NCBI RefSeq assembly: GCF_000764665.1
Contig: NZ_JRGM01000033.1
Coordinates: 1-38,800, forward strand
Length of the DNA stretch: 38,800 bases
From: Aeromonas lacus
GTDB lineage: Bacteria; Pseudomonadota; Gammaproteobacteria; Enterobacterales; Aeromonadaceae
Direction of reading: 5' to 3'
Shown here one piece after another: positions 8,925-18,707 of the stretch. The notes below the pieces were generated by a model. The model was not told the DNA's origin, ran no database searches, and saw nothing but the letters and a program-made list of their open reading frames with translations. The stretch's first letter is position 1. Each line of letters opens with the position of its first letter. The position numbers and the translations under genes were made by a program.

Positions 8925-9117
8925 AGACAAAGCCTCACAATTGGATACCCATAAAGGGGGCAACACTATGCGAAATCCCCCTCGTCAAGGCAACCCGATC
9001 CCGGCAGATGTTGCTGCCTGCTTGGCCAAATCCACCATTTTATTGATCTGGGTCGGTGATCTCACCGCTCTGACAAATGGCTGGGGTGTATTTGCCCTGC
9101 TGACTCAGGATGCTTTT

Positions 9118-9174
<57 letters not shown>

Positions 9175-9210
9175 GCCGGTGGTGATGTTGCCATCAGGCT
9201 GGCCAGGGAA

Positions 9211-10875
9211 TTAATGGTGCAGCAGCTCGCGGGCATTGGCCAAGGTAATGTCGGTGATCTGATCCCCTCCCAGCAGGCGGGCCAGTTCGTTGAGCCGGGC
9301 GCTCTGATCGAGCGCATCCATCCGGGTTTCGGTGGTCTTGCCGTCGGTATGCTTGCTCACCACCATGTGCTGGTGGCCATTGCCTGCCACCTGTGGCAAG
9401 TGAGTGACCACCATCACCTGAGTCGACTCGCCAAGCTGACGTAGCAGGCGACCTACCACGGCGGCAGTCGGGCCGCTGATCCCCACATCCACCTCATCGA
9501 AAATCAGGGTTGGAGTGGAGACCTTGCGAGCGCTGATCACTACGATGGCAAGGCTGATGCGTGACAATTCACCGCCCGAAGCCACCTTGCCAAGCGGCTG
9601 GATGGGCTGACCCGGGTTGGTGGTGACCATAAATTCGACCCGATCTATACCCAGCGGAGAGAGGCTGCTCTGGGCATCGGGGCGCACCTCGATGGCAAAG
9701 CGACCATCGGGCATCGCCAGTTCGTGCATACTGCTGGTCACTTTGGCGCCCAGCTCCTGGGCGTAACGCTGGCGGCTCTGGCTCAGGGCCTCGGCGGCCT
9801 GAACAAACGCCTGACGGGCCTCGGCCAGTTCGTCTTCCATGCCCTCTAGCCGTTCCTCGTCTGAGTTGAGGCGGGCGAGATCAGAGGCCAGCTCCTGATG
9901 GTACTGGGCCAGCTCTGCCGGTTTGACATGGTGCTTGCGGGCCAGATTGATCGCCTTGGAGAGGCGGGTTTCCAGCTCGTTGAAACGTTCGGGATCCAGC
10001 TCCAGCCGATCCAGATAGCTGCGCAGTTCGCTGTTGCTCTCCTGCACCCCAATCAGGGCTTCGTTCAGCATCTCCAGCACCGGAGTGAGTCGGCTGTCCA
10101 TGCTGACCAGCCCCTCGGCCCGGTCGACGGCGGTCTGCAGCAGACCGGCGATGGTGGTCTCTTCGTTGTCGTAGAGCAGATCGAGGCAGAAGCCGCACTC
10201 CTGCATCAGTTCGGTGCCGTTGGCGAGACGCTGGTGCTCCTCTTCTATCTCTTCAAACTCGCCCGGCTGCAGGGCAAATTCGTCCAGCTCCTGCACCTGA
10301 TACTCGATAAGCTGGCGACGGGCCTCCCGCTGTTGCTGCTCGGCCTTGAGCCGGTTAAGTTCGTTTTGCAGCTGGCGCCACTGCTGATAGTGCTGGCGCA
10401 CCTCGTCGAGCAGCAGATGGTGGCCGGCGTAGCCGTCGAGCAGGGCGAGCTGGTAGTCGGGTTTGAGCAGCATCTGGTGGGCATGCTGACCGTGGACGTT
10501 GACCAGCAGCTGGCCCAGATTCCTGAGCTGGGTGAGGGGGACGGGCACGCCATTGATATAGCTGCGCGAACGCCCCTCGGCAGAGATGACTCGCCGCACG
10601 ATGCACTCACCTTCGTTCTCCAGCTCGTTGGTCGCGAGCCAGGCACGGGCGGCCGGGTTGTTATCGAGCAGGAAGCGGGCGCTGACCTCGCTTTTGTCGC
10701 TATCGGGCCGCACCATGCCCGCTTCGGCACGCTCACCCAGACAGAGGCCGAGGGCGTCGATGGCGATGGATTTACCGGCGCCGGTTTCCCCTGTGATGCA
10801 GGTCATCCCCGGTTGCAGATCGAGTTCGAGAAACTTGACGATGGCGAAGTTGTTGACGGTCAGCTGGGTCAGCAT
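9211..10875 (-). CDS. recN: DNA repair protein RecN (SMC-like ATPase)
   Basis: 554 residues, matching the E. coli length. It has N-terminal Walker A GETGAGKS (about residues 29-36), a long central coiled-coil (about 160-370), then the ABC signature ASGGELSR and Walker B LIFDEVDVG near the C-terminus. It is a cytoplasmic SMC-type protein for double-strand break repair. ATG 10875 has AGGATGAG upstream. Two full LexA boxes lie 28-65 bases before the start, so it is very likely SOS-induced, as in other enterics. In E. coli it follows nadK directly; here a GH4/LysR pair separates them. Confidence 0.97.
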   Translation of the reverse strand: MLTQLTVNNFAIVKFLELDLQPGMTCITGETGAGKSIAIDALGLCLGERAEAGMVRPDSDKSEVSARFLLDNNPAARAWLATNELENEGECIVRRVISAEGRSRSYINGVPVPLTQLRNLGQLLVNVHGQHAHQMLLKPDYQLALLDGYAGHHLLLDEVRQHYQQWRQLQNELNRLKAEQQQREARRQLIEYQVQELDEFALQPGEFEEIEEEHQRLANGTELMQECGFCLDLLYDNEETTIAGLLQTAVDRAEGLVSMDSRLTPVLEMLNEALIGVQESNSELRSYLDRLELDPERFNELETRLSKAINLARKHHVKPAELAQYHQELASDLARLNSDEERLEGMEDELAEARQAFVQAAEALSQSRQRYAQELGAKVTSSMHELAMPDGRFAIEVRPDAQSSLSPLGIDRVEFMVTTNPGQPIQPLGKVASGGELSRISLAIVVISARKVSTPTLIFDEVDVGISGPTAAVVGRLLRQLGESTQVMVVTHLPQVAGNGHQHMVVSKHTDGKTTETRMDALDQSARLNELARLLGGDQITDITLANARELLHH

Positions 10876-10902
10876 GGTCTCATCCTGTATAGGTCAACAT
10901 TA

Positions 10903-10918
10903 CTGTGTATGCATCCAG
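10903..10918 (-). promoter_or_regulatory. LexA (SOS) box 1 of recN
   Basis: CTG-N10-CAG with AT-rich middle (CTGTGTATGCATCCAG), matching the gammaproteobacterial LexA consensus, 28 bases upstream of the recN start. A degenerate third half-box (CTG-N10-CAT, 10885-10900) lies still closer to the gene. Confidence 0.85.
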
Positions 10919-10924
10919 TATATA

Positions 10925-10940
10925 CTGGTCTTATATACAG
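10925..10940 (-). promoter_or_regulatory. LexA (SOS) box 2 of recN
   Basis: CTGGTCTTATATACAG, again CTG-N10-CAG, spaced 22 bases from box 1 (two helical turns). The two boxes also create the overlapping palindrome CAGTATATACTG at 10916-10927. Multiple LexA boxes are known for recN. Confidence 0.85.
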
Positions 10941-10970
10941 TAAAGAGGGCGCCACCATTTTTAACGAATA

Positions 10971-10993
10971 CAGGCCACCAGAGTGGTGGCCTG
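10971..10993 (-). terminator. Hairpin between the GH4 gene and recN
   Basis: A 9-bp stem CAGGCCACC/GGTGGCCTG (10971-10979 with 10985-10993). It lies 22 bases beyond the GH4 stop on the minus strand. The T-tract is poor (TATTCGTT), so it may be a weak terminator; its position separates the GH4 gene from the recN promoter. Confidence 0.6.
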
Positions 10994-11015
10994 TGGGAGT
11001 GCAACAAGGTGAGCG

Positions 11016-12329
11016 TCAGTGAAAGGCTGACATCAGATCCGGATGGGCAGTGATCACCTCATCCAGCGCATGCTCCATTCGACTACCGCTGGTGATGAGC
11101 GGGTTGAGAACCAGGGCGCGCCAAGCGGTATGGCGGTTGCCGGTGATGGCGGCCTCAATGGTGAGCTGCTCGAACTCCTTCATTAATTGCAGCAGGCGCA
11201 AGGTGTCTTGCGGGAAGGGGGCTACGTTGAGCGGAAGCGGGCCCGATTTGGTGATGAGGGAGCTCACTTCCACGGCACATTCGTCCGGCAGGCCGTTGAT
11301 GGCACCATTGTTGCGGGTGTTGACGTGCATGATGATGCGCTTGTCGTTGTGGATGGCACTCATCAGTTCGCAAGCCGCTTCCGAATAATATTGGCCACCG
11401 CGTCCCTCCAGTGCCTTGGGTTTCTCGGCGAGATCCGGGTTGCGATAGAGATCGAACAGCTGCTGCTCGATGGCCTTGACCACCTCGCCCCGGGTTCCTT
11501 CGCCACTGGCCTCACCGAGCTCCTGTTTGAGGATATCGTCGCTCATGTAGTAGTAGCGCAGATAGGCACAGGGGATCATGCCCAGATGGGTCAGCAGATC
11601 CTTGGGCCAGGCAAACGGAGGAATATTGCGCGGAACCAGCGGATCCTTTCCTTGCGCGAGTCGGGCAATCACCTCGCCGAGTTTATCCTCGCCTTGATGC
11701 TGGATCTGGCGTACGAAGATAAAGTGGTTGAGTCCGGCCACCTGCATGATGAACTCCTGTTCATCGTGGCTCTCCAGCAGGGTGGCGACCCCTTTTTGCA
11801 TAATCACCGGTACGTTGCACAAGCCCACGGCCTTGATCTTGCTGTGGCGCAAGACGGCTTCGGTCACCATGCCCGACGGATTGGTGAAGTTGAGCAACCA
11901 GGCATCGGGGCAGAGGCGCTCCATGTCGGCGGCGAGCTGCAAGGCGATGGGGATTGTCCGGCATGCGTTGGCAAAGCCGCCCAGTCCGTTGGTCTCTTGC
12001 CCAATCAGGCCATATTTCAACGAGATCCGCTCATCGCTGATGCGGGCTTCCAGGCAACCGGCGCGAAACTGGGAGCAGACGTAGTCGGCACCGCGTAGCG
12101 CTTCTTCCCGATCCAGCCTTGTTTCAACCCGTACCACCAGTCCGGCTTTGGCCAGCATACGGCGGGTGAGGGCAGCGATGATTTCCATCTTTTCGCGGCC
12201 ATCGTCGATATCGACTAGCCAGAGTTCGCGCAGCGGCAGCTCGTGCTGGCGCTGGATTAATCCCTCGATCAGCTCCGGTGTGTAGCTGGAGCCGGCACCG
12301 ATGACTACAATCTTGAGTCCGTGTTTCAT
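11016..12329 (-). CDS. Glycoside hydrolase family 4, 6-phospho-beta-glucosidase (ChbF/CelF-like)
   Basis: 437 residues, typical of GH4. This family uses NAD+ and a divalent metal to cleave phosphorylated disaccharides (cellobiose-6-P, chitobiose-6-P) in the cytoplasm by oxidation-elimination. Visible motifs are the N-terminal Rossmann GAGSSYTPEL, the FTNPSGMVTEA segment, the metal site around CNVP and GLNHF, and EGRGGQYYSEAA. The start is ATG 12329 (MKHGLKIVVIG) with GAGGTGG close upstream; the frame also opens at 12341. No PTS permease or transporter gene is nearby, which is unusual for a phospho-glycosidase. A divergent LysR gene 162 bases away is the obvious candidate regulator. Confidence 0.9.
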   Translation of the reverse strand: MKHGLKIVVIGAGSSYTPELIEGLIQRQHELPLRELWLVDIDDGREKMEIIAALTRRMLAKAGLVVRVETRLDREEALRGADYVCSQFRAGCLEARISDERISLKYGLIGQETNGLGGFANACRTIPIALQLAADMERLCPDAWLLNFTNPSGMVTEAVLRHSKIKAVGLCNVPVIMQKGVATLLESHDEQEFIMQVAGLNHFIFVRQIQHQGEDKLGEVIARLAQGKDPLVPRNIPPFAWPKDLLTHLGMIPCAYLRYYYMSDDILKQELGEASGEGTRGEVVKAIEQQLFDLYRNPDLAEKPKALEGRGGQYYSEAACELMSAIHNDKRIIMHVNTRNNGAINGLPDECAVEVSSLITKSGPLPLNVAPFPQDTLRLLQLMKEFEQLTIEAAITGNRHTAWRALVLNPLITSGSRMEHALDEVITAHPDLMSAFH

Positions 12330-12491
12330 TGTCCACCTCATTAGCAGGGATAGGGTTTGACCCTATTAAAGAGGGGCTAGGGCGGGCCGACAAACGAAAT
12401 ATGGGGCAGCATGGATTAGCCTGTTTCATGCATGAGGGGAAATGGCATACTGATGGCCTGCACTGAAACGCGCGTCATCACGAGGTTATCC

Positions 12492-13433
12492 ATGCTGGTT
12501 CAACAGAACACCCTTGCCCTGCTGCACACCTTCGAGAGCACGGCCCGTCACCTCAGCTTCACCCGCGCTGCTGAGGAGATGAATCTTACCCAGGGGGCCA
12601 TCAGCCACCGTATTCGCCATCTGGAGGGGCTGTTGGGGTTTCGCCTGTTTATTCGTTTGACCCGCAAGCTCGAATTGACGGAAGAGGGGGCGCGATTGCT
12701 GGCGACTCTGAGCCACTCCCTGCGCCAGATCAACGAGGAGATTGAAGATATTCGTGCTCAGGATCTGCGTGGCACGCTCCATGTGGGGGTTGCGCCGACG
12801 CTGGGGCTCAACTGGCTGATGCCCAGATTGCCGCGTTTCCAGCAGCGCTGGCCCGGGTTGAATGTGATGATGCGGGTTCGGGCGGGGGCGGTGGATTTCA
12901 ACGAGGAGCGGGTAGATCTGGCCATCTACTACGGTGCCACCCGCTGCAGTGATCTGCACCGTGAGCTGTTGATGGAGGAGCGCCTGGTACCTGTTTGCTC
13001 TCCCGCCTATGCCGAGCGGCTGGGATTGCTGAGAGAGCCGGCCCGGCTGGCGGAGGCCTGTTTTATCCATGCCTCTGAATCGACCGATGTGCAGCAACTC
13101 TTCTCGGAGTGGCGGCTCTGGTGTGATGGCGCTGGCATGACACTGCCCCATGAACAGCACCACTATGGTTTCAATCACTATCAGATGGCTCTGCAGGCGG
13201 CACAAGGGGGGATGGGCGTCGCGATGGGGCGGGAGGTGTTGGTGCGTGGCTTGCTGGAACAGGGCGCGCTGGTGGGGGTAGGTGGCCCGGCGGTGGCGGC
13301 CGAGCGCAACTACGAGTTAATCTCGCCGCGGGAAAATCGTGAGCGGCCGCGCTTTCGCGCCTTCAGTGACTGGCTGCGCAGCGAGGTCGCGCTCAGTCAG
13401 GGCACCGCTGCACAGCCCGATCCTGCAGATTAA
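12492..13433 (+). CDS. LysR-family transcriptional regulator (GcvA/DsdC-like)
   Basis: 313 residues. The N-terminal winged HTH spans about residues 5-65 (core [20 protein letters not shown]), followed by the linker helix and a periplasmic-binding-like effector domain (about 90-300). The SHRIRHLE and LDLAIYYG-like patterns place it near GcvA/DsdC regulators. ATG 12492 has GAGG 8 bases upstream; the extra 20 codons to 12432 are not conserved-looking. It is divergent from the GH4 gene, so it probably controls it. Its stop overlaps the nadK stop by three bases (13430-13433), a tail-to-tail overlap with no room for a terminator. Confidence 0.9.
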   Translation: MLVQQNTLALLHTFESTARHLSFTRAAEEMNLTQGAISHRIRHLEGLLGFRLFIRLTRKLELTEEGARLLATLSHSLRQINEEIEDIRAQDLRGTLHVGVAPTLGLNWLMPRLPRFQQRWPGLNVMMRVRAGAVDFNEERVDLAIYYGATRCSDLHRELLMEERLVPVCSPAYAERLGLLREPARLAEACFIHASESTDVQQLFSEWRLWCDGAGMTLPHEQHHYGFNHYQMALQAAQGGMGVAMGREVLVRGLLEQGALVGVGGPAVAAERNYELISPRENRERPRFRAFSDWLRSEVALSQGTAAQPDPAD

Positions 13434-14314
13434 AACAGCTTGCTGCCCCAGCCGAGCTTGTTGCGCAGCACGTGGAAGTAGCTGTAGTCGAGCGGGTGTA
13501 CCAGATGTAGCTGATGGTGGCTCTTCTTGATAAGGATCTCGTCCCCCGGATGGACCGCCAGCGTCACCTGGCCGTCACAGCTCACCTGCATGGCATCATC
13601 CTGATTGTCCGGCGAGACCAGCAGCCGCACTTCGCTGTCGGCATCGAGTACGATGGGGCGACTGCTCAGGGTGTGCGGGAACATGGGCACCAGCGTGATG
13701 GCATTGAGCTTGGGGGTGAGGATGGCGCCACCCGCCGACAGGGAGTAGGCGGTTGAGCCAGTCGGGGTGGCCACTATGATGCCGTCCGAGCGCTGGCTAT
13801 ACATAAAGCTGCCATCGATATAGACCTCGAACTCGATCATGTGGGCGATCTTGCCCGGGTGTAGCACCGCTTCATTGACCGCCAGATTGCTCGATTTACG
13901 CTCGCCATGGCGATAGACCGAGGCTTCCAGCAGGAAGCGGTGTTCGCTCTTGTAGTGGCCGGAAAGCACCTGCTCCAGCGGCAGCAGATAATCTTGCGGC
14001 GAGAGATCGGTCAGAAAGCCGAGGTTGCCCCGGTTGACCCCGATCACCGCCACATCGAAGCGCGACAGTACCCGCGCCGCCCCCAGCATGTTGCCGTCAC
14101 CGCCGACCACGATGGCCAGATCGGCCTGTTGGCCAAGCTGGACCAGATCCATGACGTTTTCCTCGAGGATGCTCAGGGTCTGGGCAACCCGGCTCTCCAC
14201 CAGTACCCGGAAACCGCGTGAGGTCAGGTATTGATGCAGGCCGGTCAGCGTCTGGTTGGCACCCTCGTGGTGAGGCTTGCCAATCAGGGCGATGGTTTTG
14301 AACGGAGAATCCAT
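13430..14314 (-). CDS. nadK: NAD kinase
   Basis: 294 residues (E. coli 292). It phosphorylates NAD to NADP in the cytoplasm. Motifs: [13 protein letters not shown] (GGDG catalytic loop), [32 protein letters not shown], and [14 protein letters not shown]. The C-terminus KLGWGSKLF matches the family end. I used ATG 14314 ([12 protein letters not shown]); its ribosome site is weak (GACAG). Divergent from grpE, as nadK is in enterobacteria. Convergent and overlapping with the LysR gene at its 3' end. Confidence 0.95.
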   Translation of the reverse strand: MDSPFKTIALIGKPHHEGANQTLTGLHQYLTSRGFRVLVESRVAQTLSILEENVMDLVQLGQQADLAIVVGGDGNMLGAARVLSRFDVAVIGVNRGNLGFLTDLSPQDYLLPLEQVLSGHYKSEHRFLLEASVYRHGERKSSNLAVNEAVLHPGKIAHMIEFEVYIDGSFMYSQRSDGIIVATPTGSTAYSLSAGGAILTPKLNAITLVPMFPHTLSSRPIVLDADSEVRLLVSPDNQDDAMQVSCDGQVTLAVHPGDEILIKKSHHQLHLVHPLDYSYFHVLRNKLGWGSKLF

Positions 14315-14345
14315 ATTCTGTCGGGTCTGGGTGAGTATTGGGGGC

Positions 14346-14374
14346 AGTATACAGCGGTTTGTCACGCTTGTGAC
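14346..14374 (-). promoter_or_regulatory. Candidate sigma-70 promoter of nadK
   Basis: Minus strand: GTCACA (14369-14374), 17-base spacer, TATACT (14346-14351), about 32 bases upstream of the nadK start. The -10 is good and the -35 modest. The -35 sits in an inverted repeat GTCACgcttGTGAC (14361-14374). Confidence 0.5.
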
Positions 14375-14515
14375 GTCCTCTCGTGCGCTTCCCTCGCAGA
14401 GGTGGGAGGGCTATCTCCTTGACGCGACTGGTGAAAAGCTGAGCATCATTGTCAGAGATACAGCAAGGAAAGTGCCAATAGACCTGTCTGAGTGACCCGG
14501 ATTGGCCTTTTTCCC

Positions 14516-14543
14516 CTTGAAAGACAGGGCTCCATCCCCATAA
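14516..14543 (+). promoter_or_regulatory. Sigma-32 (heat-shock) promoter of grpE
   Basis: CCCCTTGAA with the -35 core CTTGAA at 14516-14521, 14-base spacer, and CCCCATAA at 14536-14543. This matches the RpoH consensus almost perfectly. It lies 86 bases before the grpE start. Confidence 0.9.
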
Positions 14544-14629
14544 TAGCGCCAACATAGTCGGTCTGATGTCACTGGTCACTCAGCCAGACGTCAAGGCCCT
14601 CGTAAGTAACCCCGGAATCTGGAGATGTC

Positions 14630-15205
14630 ATGAACCACGAAGAGCAAAAGGTTGAAGCGATGGAGCAAGTGGAAGCCCAGCCAGTCGAGCCGACCGATGT
14701 AGACAGTGAAGTGACAGCCGAGCAGGCCCGTATCGCCGAACTGGAAGAGCAGCTGGAGACCGCCATCCAGAAGGCGGCGGAAGAGCGCGAACGCGCCCTG
14801 CGTACCGCTGCCGAAATGGAAAATCTGCGTCGGCGTACCGAGCTGGACGTGGAGAAGGCGCACAAGTTCGCGCTGGAGAAGTTCGCTGCCGAGCTGCTGC
14901 CGGTGCTGGACAACCTGGAGCGCGCCATCGAGCTCGCCGACAAGGAGAACGACGCCCTCAAGCCGATGGTGGAAGGTGTCGAGCTGACCCTCAAATCCAT
15001 GCAGAGCGGTGTGGCCAAGTTCGGTCTGGTTGCGCTGGATCCGACCAACCAGCCGTTTGACCCGAATGCCCATCAGGCGATGAGCATGGTGCCGAGTGCC
15101 GATGTGGCGCCAAACACCGTGATTGCCGTGATGCAGAAAGGCTATGAGCTGAACGGTCGCGTGATCCGTCCGGCCATGGTCATGGTATCCAAGGCCGCCG
15201 ACTGA
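14630..15205 (+). CDS. grpE: GrpE, nucleotide exchange factor of DnaK
   Basis: 191 residues. The N-terminus is acidic and disordered, followed by a long coiled-coil (about 30-95), a four-helix segment and a C-terminal beta-domain with the family signature [16 protein letters not shown] and the end [14 protein letters not shown]. GrpE ejects ADP from DnaK. ATG 14630 has GGAG upstream. It sits just before dnaK and dnaJ but is separated from dnaK by a strong terminator, and each has its own sigma-32 promoter, so coordination is at the level of heat-shock sigma factor rather than one transcript. Confidence 0.97.
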   Translation: MNHEEQKVEAMEQVEAQPVEPTDVDSEVTAEQARIAELEEQLETAIQKAAEERERALRTAAEMENLRRRTELDVEKAHKFALEKFAAELLPVLDNLERAIELADKENDALKPMVEGVELTLKSMQSGVAKFGLVALDPTNQPFDPNAHQAMSMVPSADVAPNTVIAVMQKGYELNGRVIRPAMVMVSKAAD

Positions 15206-15224
15206 GTCGGCACTTGATGCCCAG

Positions 15225-15250
15225 GCCCGCCGCTTGGCGGGCTTTTTGTT
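15225..15250 (+). terminator. Rho-independent terminator of grpE
   Basis: A 7-bp GC-only stem GCCCGCC/GGCGGGC (15225-15231 with 15236-15242), loop GCTT, then TTTTT. It starts 20 bases after the grpE stop. Confidence 0.92.
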
Positions 15251-15310
15251 TATCTGTCTGGTCTGTCATCGGCTGATCACGACAAAAGGTAGGGTTTTTG
15301 CGGGGCAGGG

Positions 15311-15338
15311 CTTGAAGTGGCCGCTTGCGACCCCATAT
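15311..15338 (+). promoter_or_regulatory. Sigma-32 (heat-shock) promoter of dnaK
   Basis: CTTGAA at 15311-15316, 14-base spacer, CCCCATAT at 15331-15338; essentially the RpoH consensus. The leader to the dnaK start is about 125 bases and contains a small hairpin GGCGA/TCGCC (15428-15442). Confidence 0.92.
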
Positions 15339-15473
15339 AGGATGCAAGGCCACGGCGGCACAAAAAATTTGATGCCGGGAGCTTGAAAGCCAGATTGGCA
15401 GGCCCCACCTAGCCGTTAACGCATTAAGGCGAGTTCCTCGCCAGTTTATTCAAAGTATTTGGAGATTTCTCAA

Positions 15474-17402
15474 ATGGGTAAAATCATCGGTATTGACCTG
15501 GGTACTACCAACTCCTGCGTTGCCATTCTGGACGGCGACACTGCTCGCGTGATCGAGAACGCAGAAGGCGATCGTACTACTCCGTCCATCATTGCCTATG
15601 CCGATGATGGCGAGATCCTGGTTGGTCAGCCGGCCAAGCGTCAGGCCATCACCAACCCGAAAAACACCCTGTTCGCCATCAAGCGTCTGATCGGCCGTCG
15701 TTTTGAAGATGACGAAGTACAGCGTGACCTGAAAATCATGCCGTACGCTATCGCCAAGGCTGACAACGGTGACGCCTGGGTTGAGGTGAAGGGCAAGAAA
15801 ATGGCACCGCCGCAGATCTCTGCCGAAGTGCTGAAAAAGATGAAAAAGACCGCCGAAGACTACCTGGGCGAGCCGGTAACCGAAGCAGTTATAACTGTTC
15901 CGGCCTACTTCAACGACGCCCAGCGTCAGGCTACCAAGGATGCAGGTCGCATCGCCGGTCTGGATGTTAAGCGCATCATCAACGAACCGACTGCAGCTGC
16001 TTTCGCTTACGGCGTGAACAAGGTCAAGGGCGAGCGCAAGGTTGCCGTATATGACCTGGGTGGCGGTACTTTCGATATCTCCATCATCGAGATCGACGAA
16101 GTTGAAGGCGAAACCACCTTCGAAGTACTGGCGACCAACGGTAACACCCACTTGGGTGGTGAAGACTTCGACAACCGCGTCATCAACTATCTGGTAGATG
16201 AATTCAAGCGTGAGCAGGGCATCGACCTGCGCAACGACCAGCTGGCTCTGCAGCGTCTGAAAGATGCCGCCGAGAAAGCCAAGATCGAGCTCTCTTCCGC
16301 TCAGCAGACCGACGTCAACCTGCCGTACATCACTGCCGATGCCACCGGTCCGAAGCACATGAACATCAAGGTAACCCGCGCCAAGCTGGAATCCCTGGTG
16401 GAAGACATGGTGAAGGACTCTCTGGAGCCGGTTCGCGTTGCCCTGAAAGACTCCGGTCTGGCAGTTGGCGAGATCGACGACGTGATCCTGGTGGGCGGTC
16501 AGACCCGTATGCCGCTGGTTCAGAAGACTGTTGCCGAGTTCTTTGGTAAAGAGCCGCGTAAAGACGTCAACCCGGACGAAGCCGTGGCCATGGGTGCTGC
16601 CATCCAGGGTGCCGTACTGTCCGGTGACAAGACCGACGTACTGCTGCTGGACGTTACCCCGCTCTCTCTGGGTATCGAAACCATGGGCAGCGTGATGACT
16701 GCGCTGATCGAGAAGAACACCACCATCCCGACCAAGAAGTCCCAGGTGTTCTCCACTGCCGAAGACAACCAGTCTGCCGTGACCATTCATGTGCTGCAGG
16801 GTGAGCGCAAGCGCGCCAGCGACAACAAGTCTCTGGGCCAGTTCAACCTGGAAGGTATCCGTCCGGCACCGCGCGGTCTGCCGCAGATCGAAGTGACCTT
16901 CGACATCGATGCCAACGGTATTCTGCACGTCTCCGCGAAAGACAAAGAGACCAACAAAGAGCAGAAGATCACCATCCAGGCCTCCTCTGGTTTGTCTGAT
17001 GACGAGATCGAACGCATGGTACGCGAAGCCGAAGCCAACGCGGCCGAGGACAAGAAGTTCGAAGAGCTGGTGCATGCCCGCAACCAGGCTGATGGTCTGG
17101 TCCACTCCGTACGCAAGCAGATCACCGAAGCCGGTGAAGCCCTGCCTGCCGACGACAAGACCAAGATCGAAGCCGCTCTGAGCGAGCTGGAAACCGTCAT
17201 CAAGGGTGACGACAAGGCTGCCATCGAAGCCAAACAGCAGGCTCTGCTGGAAGCGTCCCAGAAGCTGATGGAGATTGCCCAGCAGCAGGCTCAGGCACAA
17301 GGTGCCGCCGGTGCTGACGCCGGTCAGTCCTCCTCTTCTGCCAAGGCTGACGACGACGTAGTCGATGCCGAGTTCGAAGAAGTGAAAGACGACAAGAAGT
17401 AA
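15474..17402 (+). CDS. dnaK: Chaperone DnaK (Hsp70)
   Basis: 642 residues. The ATPase domain opens [14 protein letters not shown] and carries the phosphate-2 loop [12 protein letters not shown] (about residues 195-206) and the adenosine motif [10 protein letters not shown] (about 340). The substrate-binding domain follows the [13 protein letters not shown] linker (about 390), with an alpha-helical lid and the acidic C-terminal end EEVKDDKK that is typical of bacterial DnaK. ATP-driven folding with DnaJ and GrpE in the cytoplasm. ATG 15474 is preceded by GGAG; the preceding in-frame ATG at 15459 lacks conservation. Codon use is strongly biased (CTG, GGT, CGT), as expected of a highly expressed gene. 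Confidence 0.98.
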   Translation: MGKIIGIDLGTTNSCVAILDGDTARVIENAEGDRTTPSIIAYADDGEILVGQPAKRQAITNPKNTLFAIKRLIGRRFEDDEVQRDLKIMPYAIAKADNGDAWVEVKGKKMAPPQISAEVLKKMKKTAEDYLGEPVTEAVITVPAYFNDAQRQATKDAGRIAGLDVKRIINEPTAAAFAYGVNKVKGERKVAVYDLGGGTFDISIIEIDEVEGETTFEVLATNGNTHLGGEDFDNRVINYLVDEFKREQGIDLRNDQLALQRLKDAAEKAKIELSSAQQTDVNLPYITADATGPKHMNIKVTRAKLESLVEDMVKDSLEPVRVALKDSGLAVGEIDDVILVGGQTRMPLVQKTVAEFFGKEPRKDVNPDEAVAMGAAIQGAVLSGDKTDVLLLDVTPLSLGIETMGSVMTALIEKNTTIPTKKSQVFSTAEDNQSAVTIHVLQGERKRASDNKSLGQFNLEGIRPAPRGLPQIEVTFDIDANGILHVSAKDKETNKEQKITIQASSGLSDDEIERMVREAEANAAEDKKFEELVHARNQADGLVHSVRKQITEAGEALPADDKTKIEAALSELETVIKGDDKAAIEAKQQALLEASQKLMEIAQQQAQAQGAAGADAGQSSSSAKADDDVVDAEFEEVKDDKK

Positions 17403-17412
17403 GCCCGACCCA

Positions 17413-17438
17413 GATGGGCGAAGCAGGCTTCGCCCATC
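17413..17438 (+). terminator. Intergenic hairpin 1 between dnaK and dnaJ
   Basis: An 11-bp perfect stem GATGGGCGAAG/CTTCGCCCATC (17413-17423 with 17428-17438) with a 4-nt loop, 10 bases after the dnaK stop. The downstream sequence GGTTTAGTTTA is only moderately T-rich, so it may be a leaky terminator or a 3'-end stabiliser that sets the DnaK to DnaJ ratio. Confidence 0.6.
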
Positions 17439-17456
17439 GGTTTAGTTTATGAATTC

Positions 17457-17482
17457 ACGGGCGTTGGGTGACCAACGCCCGT
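17457..17482 (+). other. Intergenic hairpin 2 upstream of dnaJ with GTGA tetraloop
   Basis: A second 11-bp perfect stem ACGGGCGTTGG/CCAACGCCCGT (17457-17467 with 17472-17482) closed by a GUGA loop of the GNRA class, ending 12 bases before the dnaJ ribosome site (AGGA at 17494). No T-tract follows, so it is not a standard terminator. Confidence 0.6.
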
Positions 17483-17503
17483 CTGCGTAACCACAGGATG
17501 AGT

Positions 17504-18646
17504 ATGTCGAAGCGCGATTTCTACGAGGTGCTGGGGGTATCGAAAGATGCCGACGAGCGCGAGATCAAGAAGGCGTACAAGCGTCTGGCCATGAAGTATC
17601 ACCCTGACCGCAATCAGGGCGATGCCGGTGCCGAAGAGAAGTTCAAAGAGGTCAAGGAAGCCTACGAGATCCTGACCGATGCCAACCTGCGCGCCCGTTA
17701 TGACCAGTACGGTCATGCCGGTGTCGACCCGAGCCAGGGTGGCGGTGGCCACGGTGGTTTCGGCGGTGGTGCCGACTTTGGCGACATCTTTGGCGATGTG
17801 TTCGGTGACATCTTCGGTGGCAGCCGTGGCGGTGGCCGTCGTGGCCCGGCCCGTGGTTCCGACCTGCGCTACACCATGGAGCTGACGCTGGAAGAGGCGG
17901 TACGCGGGGTCTCCAAGGAGATCAAGGTGCCGACCCTGGTTCACTGTGAAGTCTGTAACGGCTCCGGTGCCCATACCGGCAGCAGCGCCCAGACCTGCCC
18001 GACCTGTCACGGCTCCGGCCAGGTGCAGATGCGTCAGGGCTTCTTCGCGGTGCAGCAGGCGTGTCCGCACTGTCACGGTCGCGGCAAGATCATCAAGGAT
18101 CCGTGCCGCAAGTGCCACGGTGAAGGTCGCTACCAGCGCACCAAGACCCTGTCGGTCAAGATCCCGGCAGGTGTCGATACCGGCGATCGCATCCGTCTCT
18201 CCGGCGAAGGGGAAGCGGGGGAAGCGGGGGCTCCGGCAGGGGATCTCTACGTACAGGTACACGTCAAAGAGCACGAGATCTTCGTGCGTGACGGCAACAA
18301 CCTCTACTGCGAAGTGCCCATCAGCTTCACCGCAGCTGCGTTGGGTGGCGAGATCGAAGTGCCGACCCTGGATGGCCGCGTCAAGCTCAAGGTCACTCCG
18401 GAGACCCAGACCGGCAAGATGTTCCGCATGCGTGGCAAGGGCGTGAAGTCCGTGCGCTCCGGTCAGGTGGGGGATCTGATGTGCAAGGTGGTGATCGAAA
18501 CGCCGGTCAACCTCACCGAGCAGCAGAAAGAGCTGCTGCGCCAGCTGGACGAGTCGTTCAGTGGCGCCGCTGCCAAGACCCACAAGCCGAAATCGGAAGG
18601 CTTCTTCGAAGGGGTGAAACGCTTCTTCGACGATCTGACCAGCTGA
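17504..18646 (+). CDS. dnaJ: Chaperone DnaJ (Hsp40)
   Basis: 380 residues. The J domain (1-70) contains the HPD motif ([10 protein letters not shown]). A Gly/Phe-rich region follows (about 75-115). The zinc-finger domain has all four CxxCxGxG motifs ([32 protein letters not shown]). Then two C-terminal substrate-binding barrels. It delivers unfolded clients to DnaK and triggers ATP hydrolysis. ATG 17504 has AGGA five bases upstream; an ATG two codons earlier (17498) is also possible. Same strand as dnaK with a 101-base gap carrying two hairpins. Confidence 0.97.
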   Translation: MSKRDFYEVLGVSKDADEREIKKAYKRLAMKYHPDRNQGDAGAEEKFKEVKEAYEILTDANLRARYDQYGHAGVDPSQGGGGHGGFGGGADFGDIFGDVFGDIFGGSRGGGRRGPARGSDLRYTMELTLEEAVRGVSKEIKVPTLVHCEVCNGSGAHTGSSAQTCPTCHGSGQVQMRQGFFAVQQACPHCHGRGKIIKDPCRKCHGEGRYQRTKTLSVKIPAGVDTGDRIRLSGEGEAGEAGAPAGDLYVQVHVKEHEIFVRDGNNLYCEVPISFTAAALGGEIEVPTLDGRVKLKVTPETQTGKMFRMRGKGVKSVRSGQVGDLMCKVVIETPVNLTEQQKELLRQLDESFSGAAAKTHKPKSEGFFEGVKRFFDDLTS

Positions 18647-18666
18647 TTTCAGCCACCCGAATAAAC

Positions 18667-18695
18667 AGAGCCGGCCTTGTGCCGGCTCTTTTTTT
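18667..18695 (+). terminator. Rho-independent terminator of dnaJ
   Basis: A 9-bp stem AGAGCCGGC/GCCGGCTCT (18667-18675 with 18681-18689) followed by seven T. It may also serve the convergent mgtC-like gene. Confidence 0.92.
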
Positions 18696-18707
18696 GGGTT
18701 TTTCCTG

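Noticed and set aside
15450..17300. 616-residue minus-strand frame opposite dnaK
   Set aside because: Antisense shadow caused by the biased codon use of dnaK; it has no recognisable protein pattern.
17447..18583. 378-residue minus-strand frame opposite dnaJ
   Set aside because: Antisense shadow of dnaJ; Thr/Ala/Val-rich low-complexity translation.
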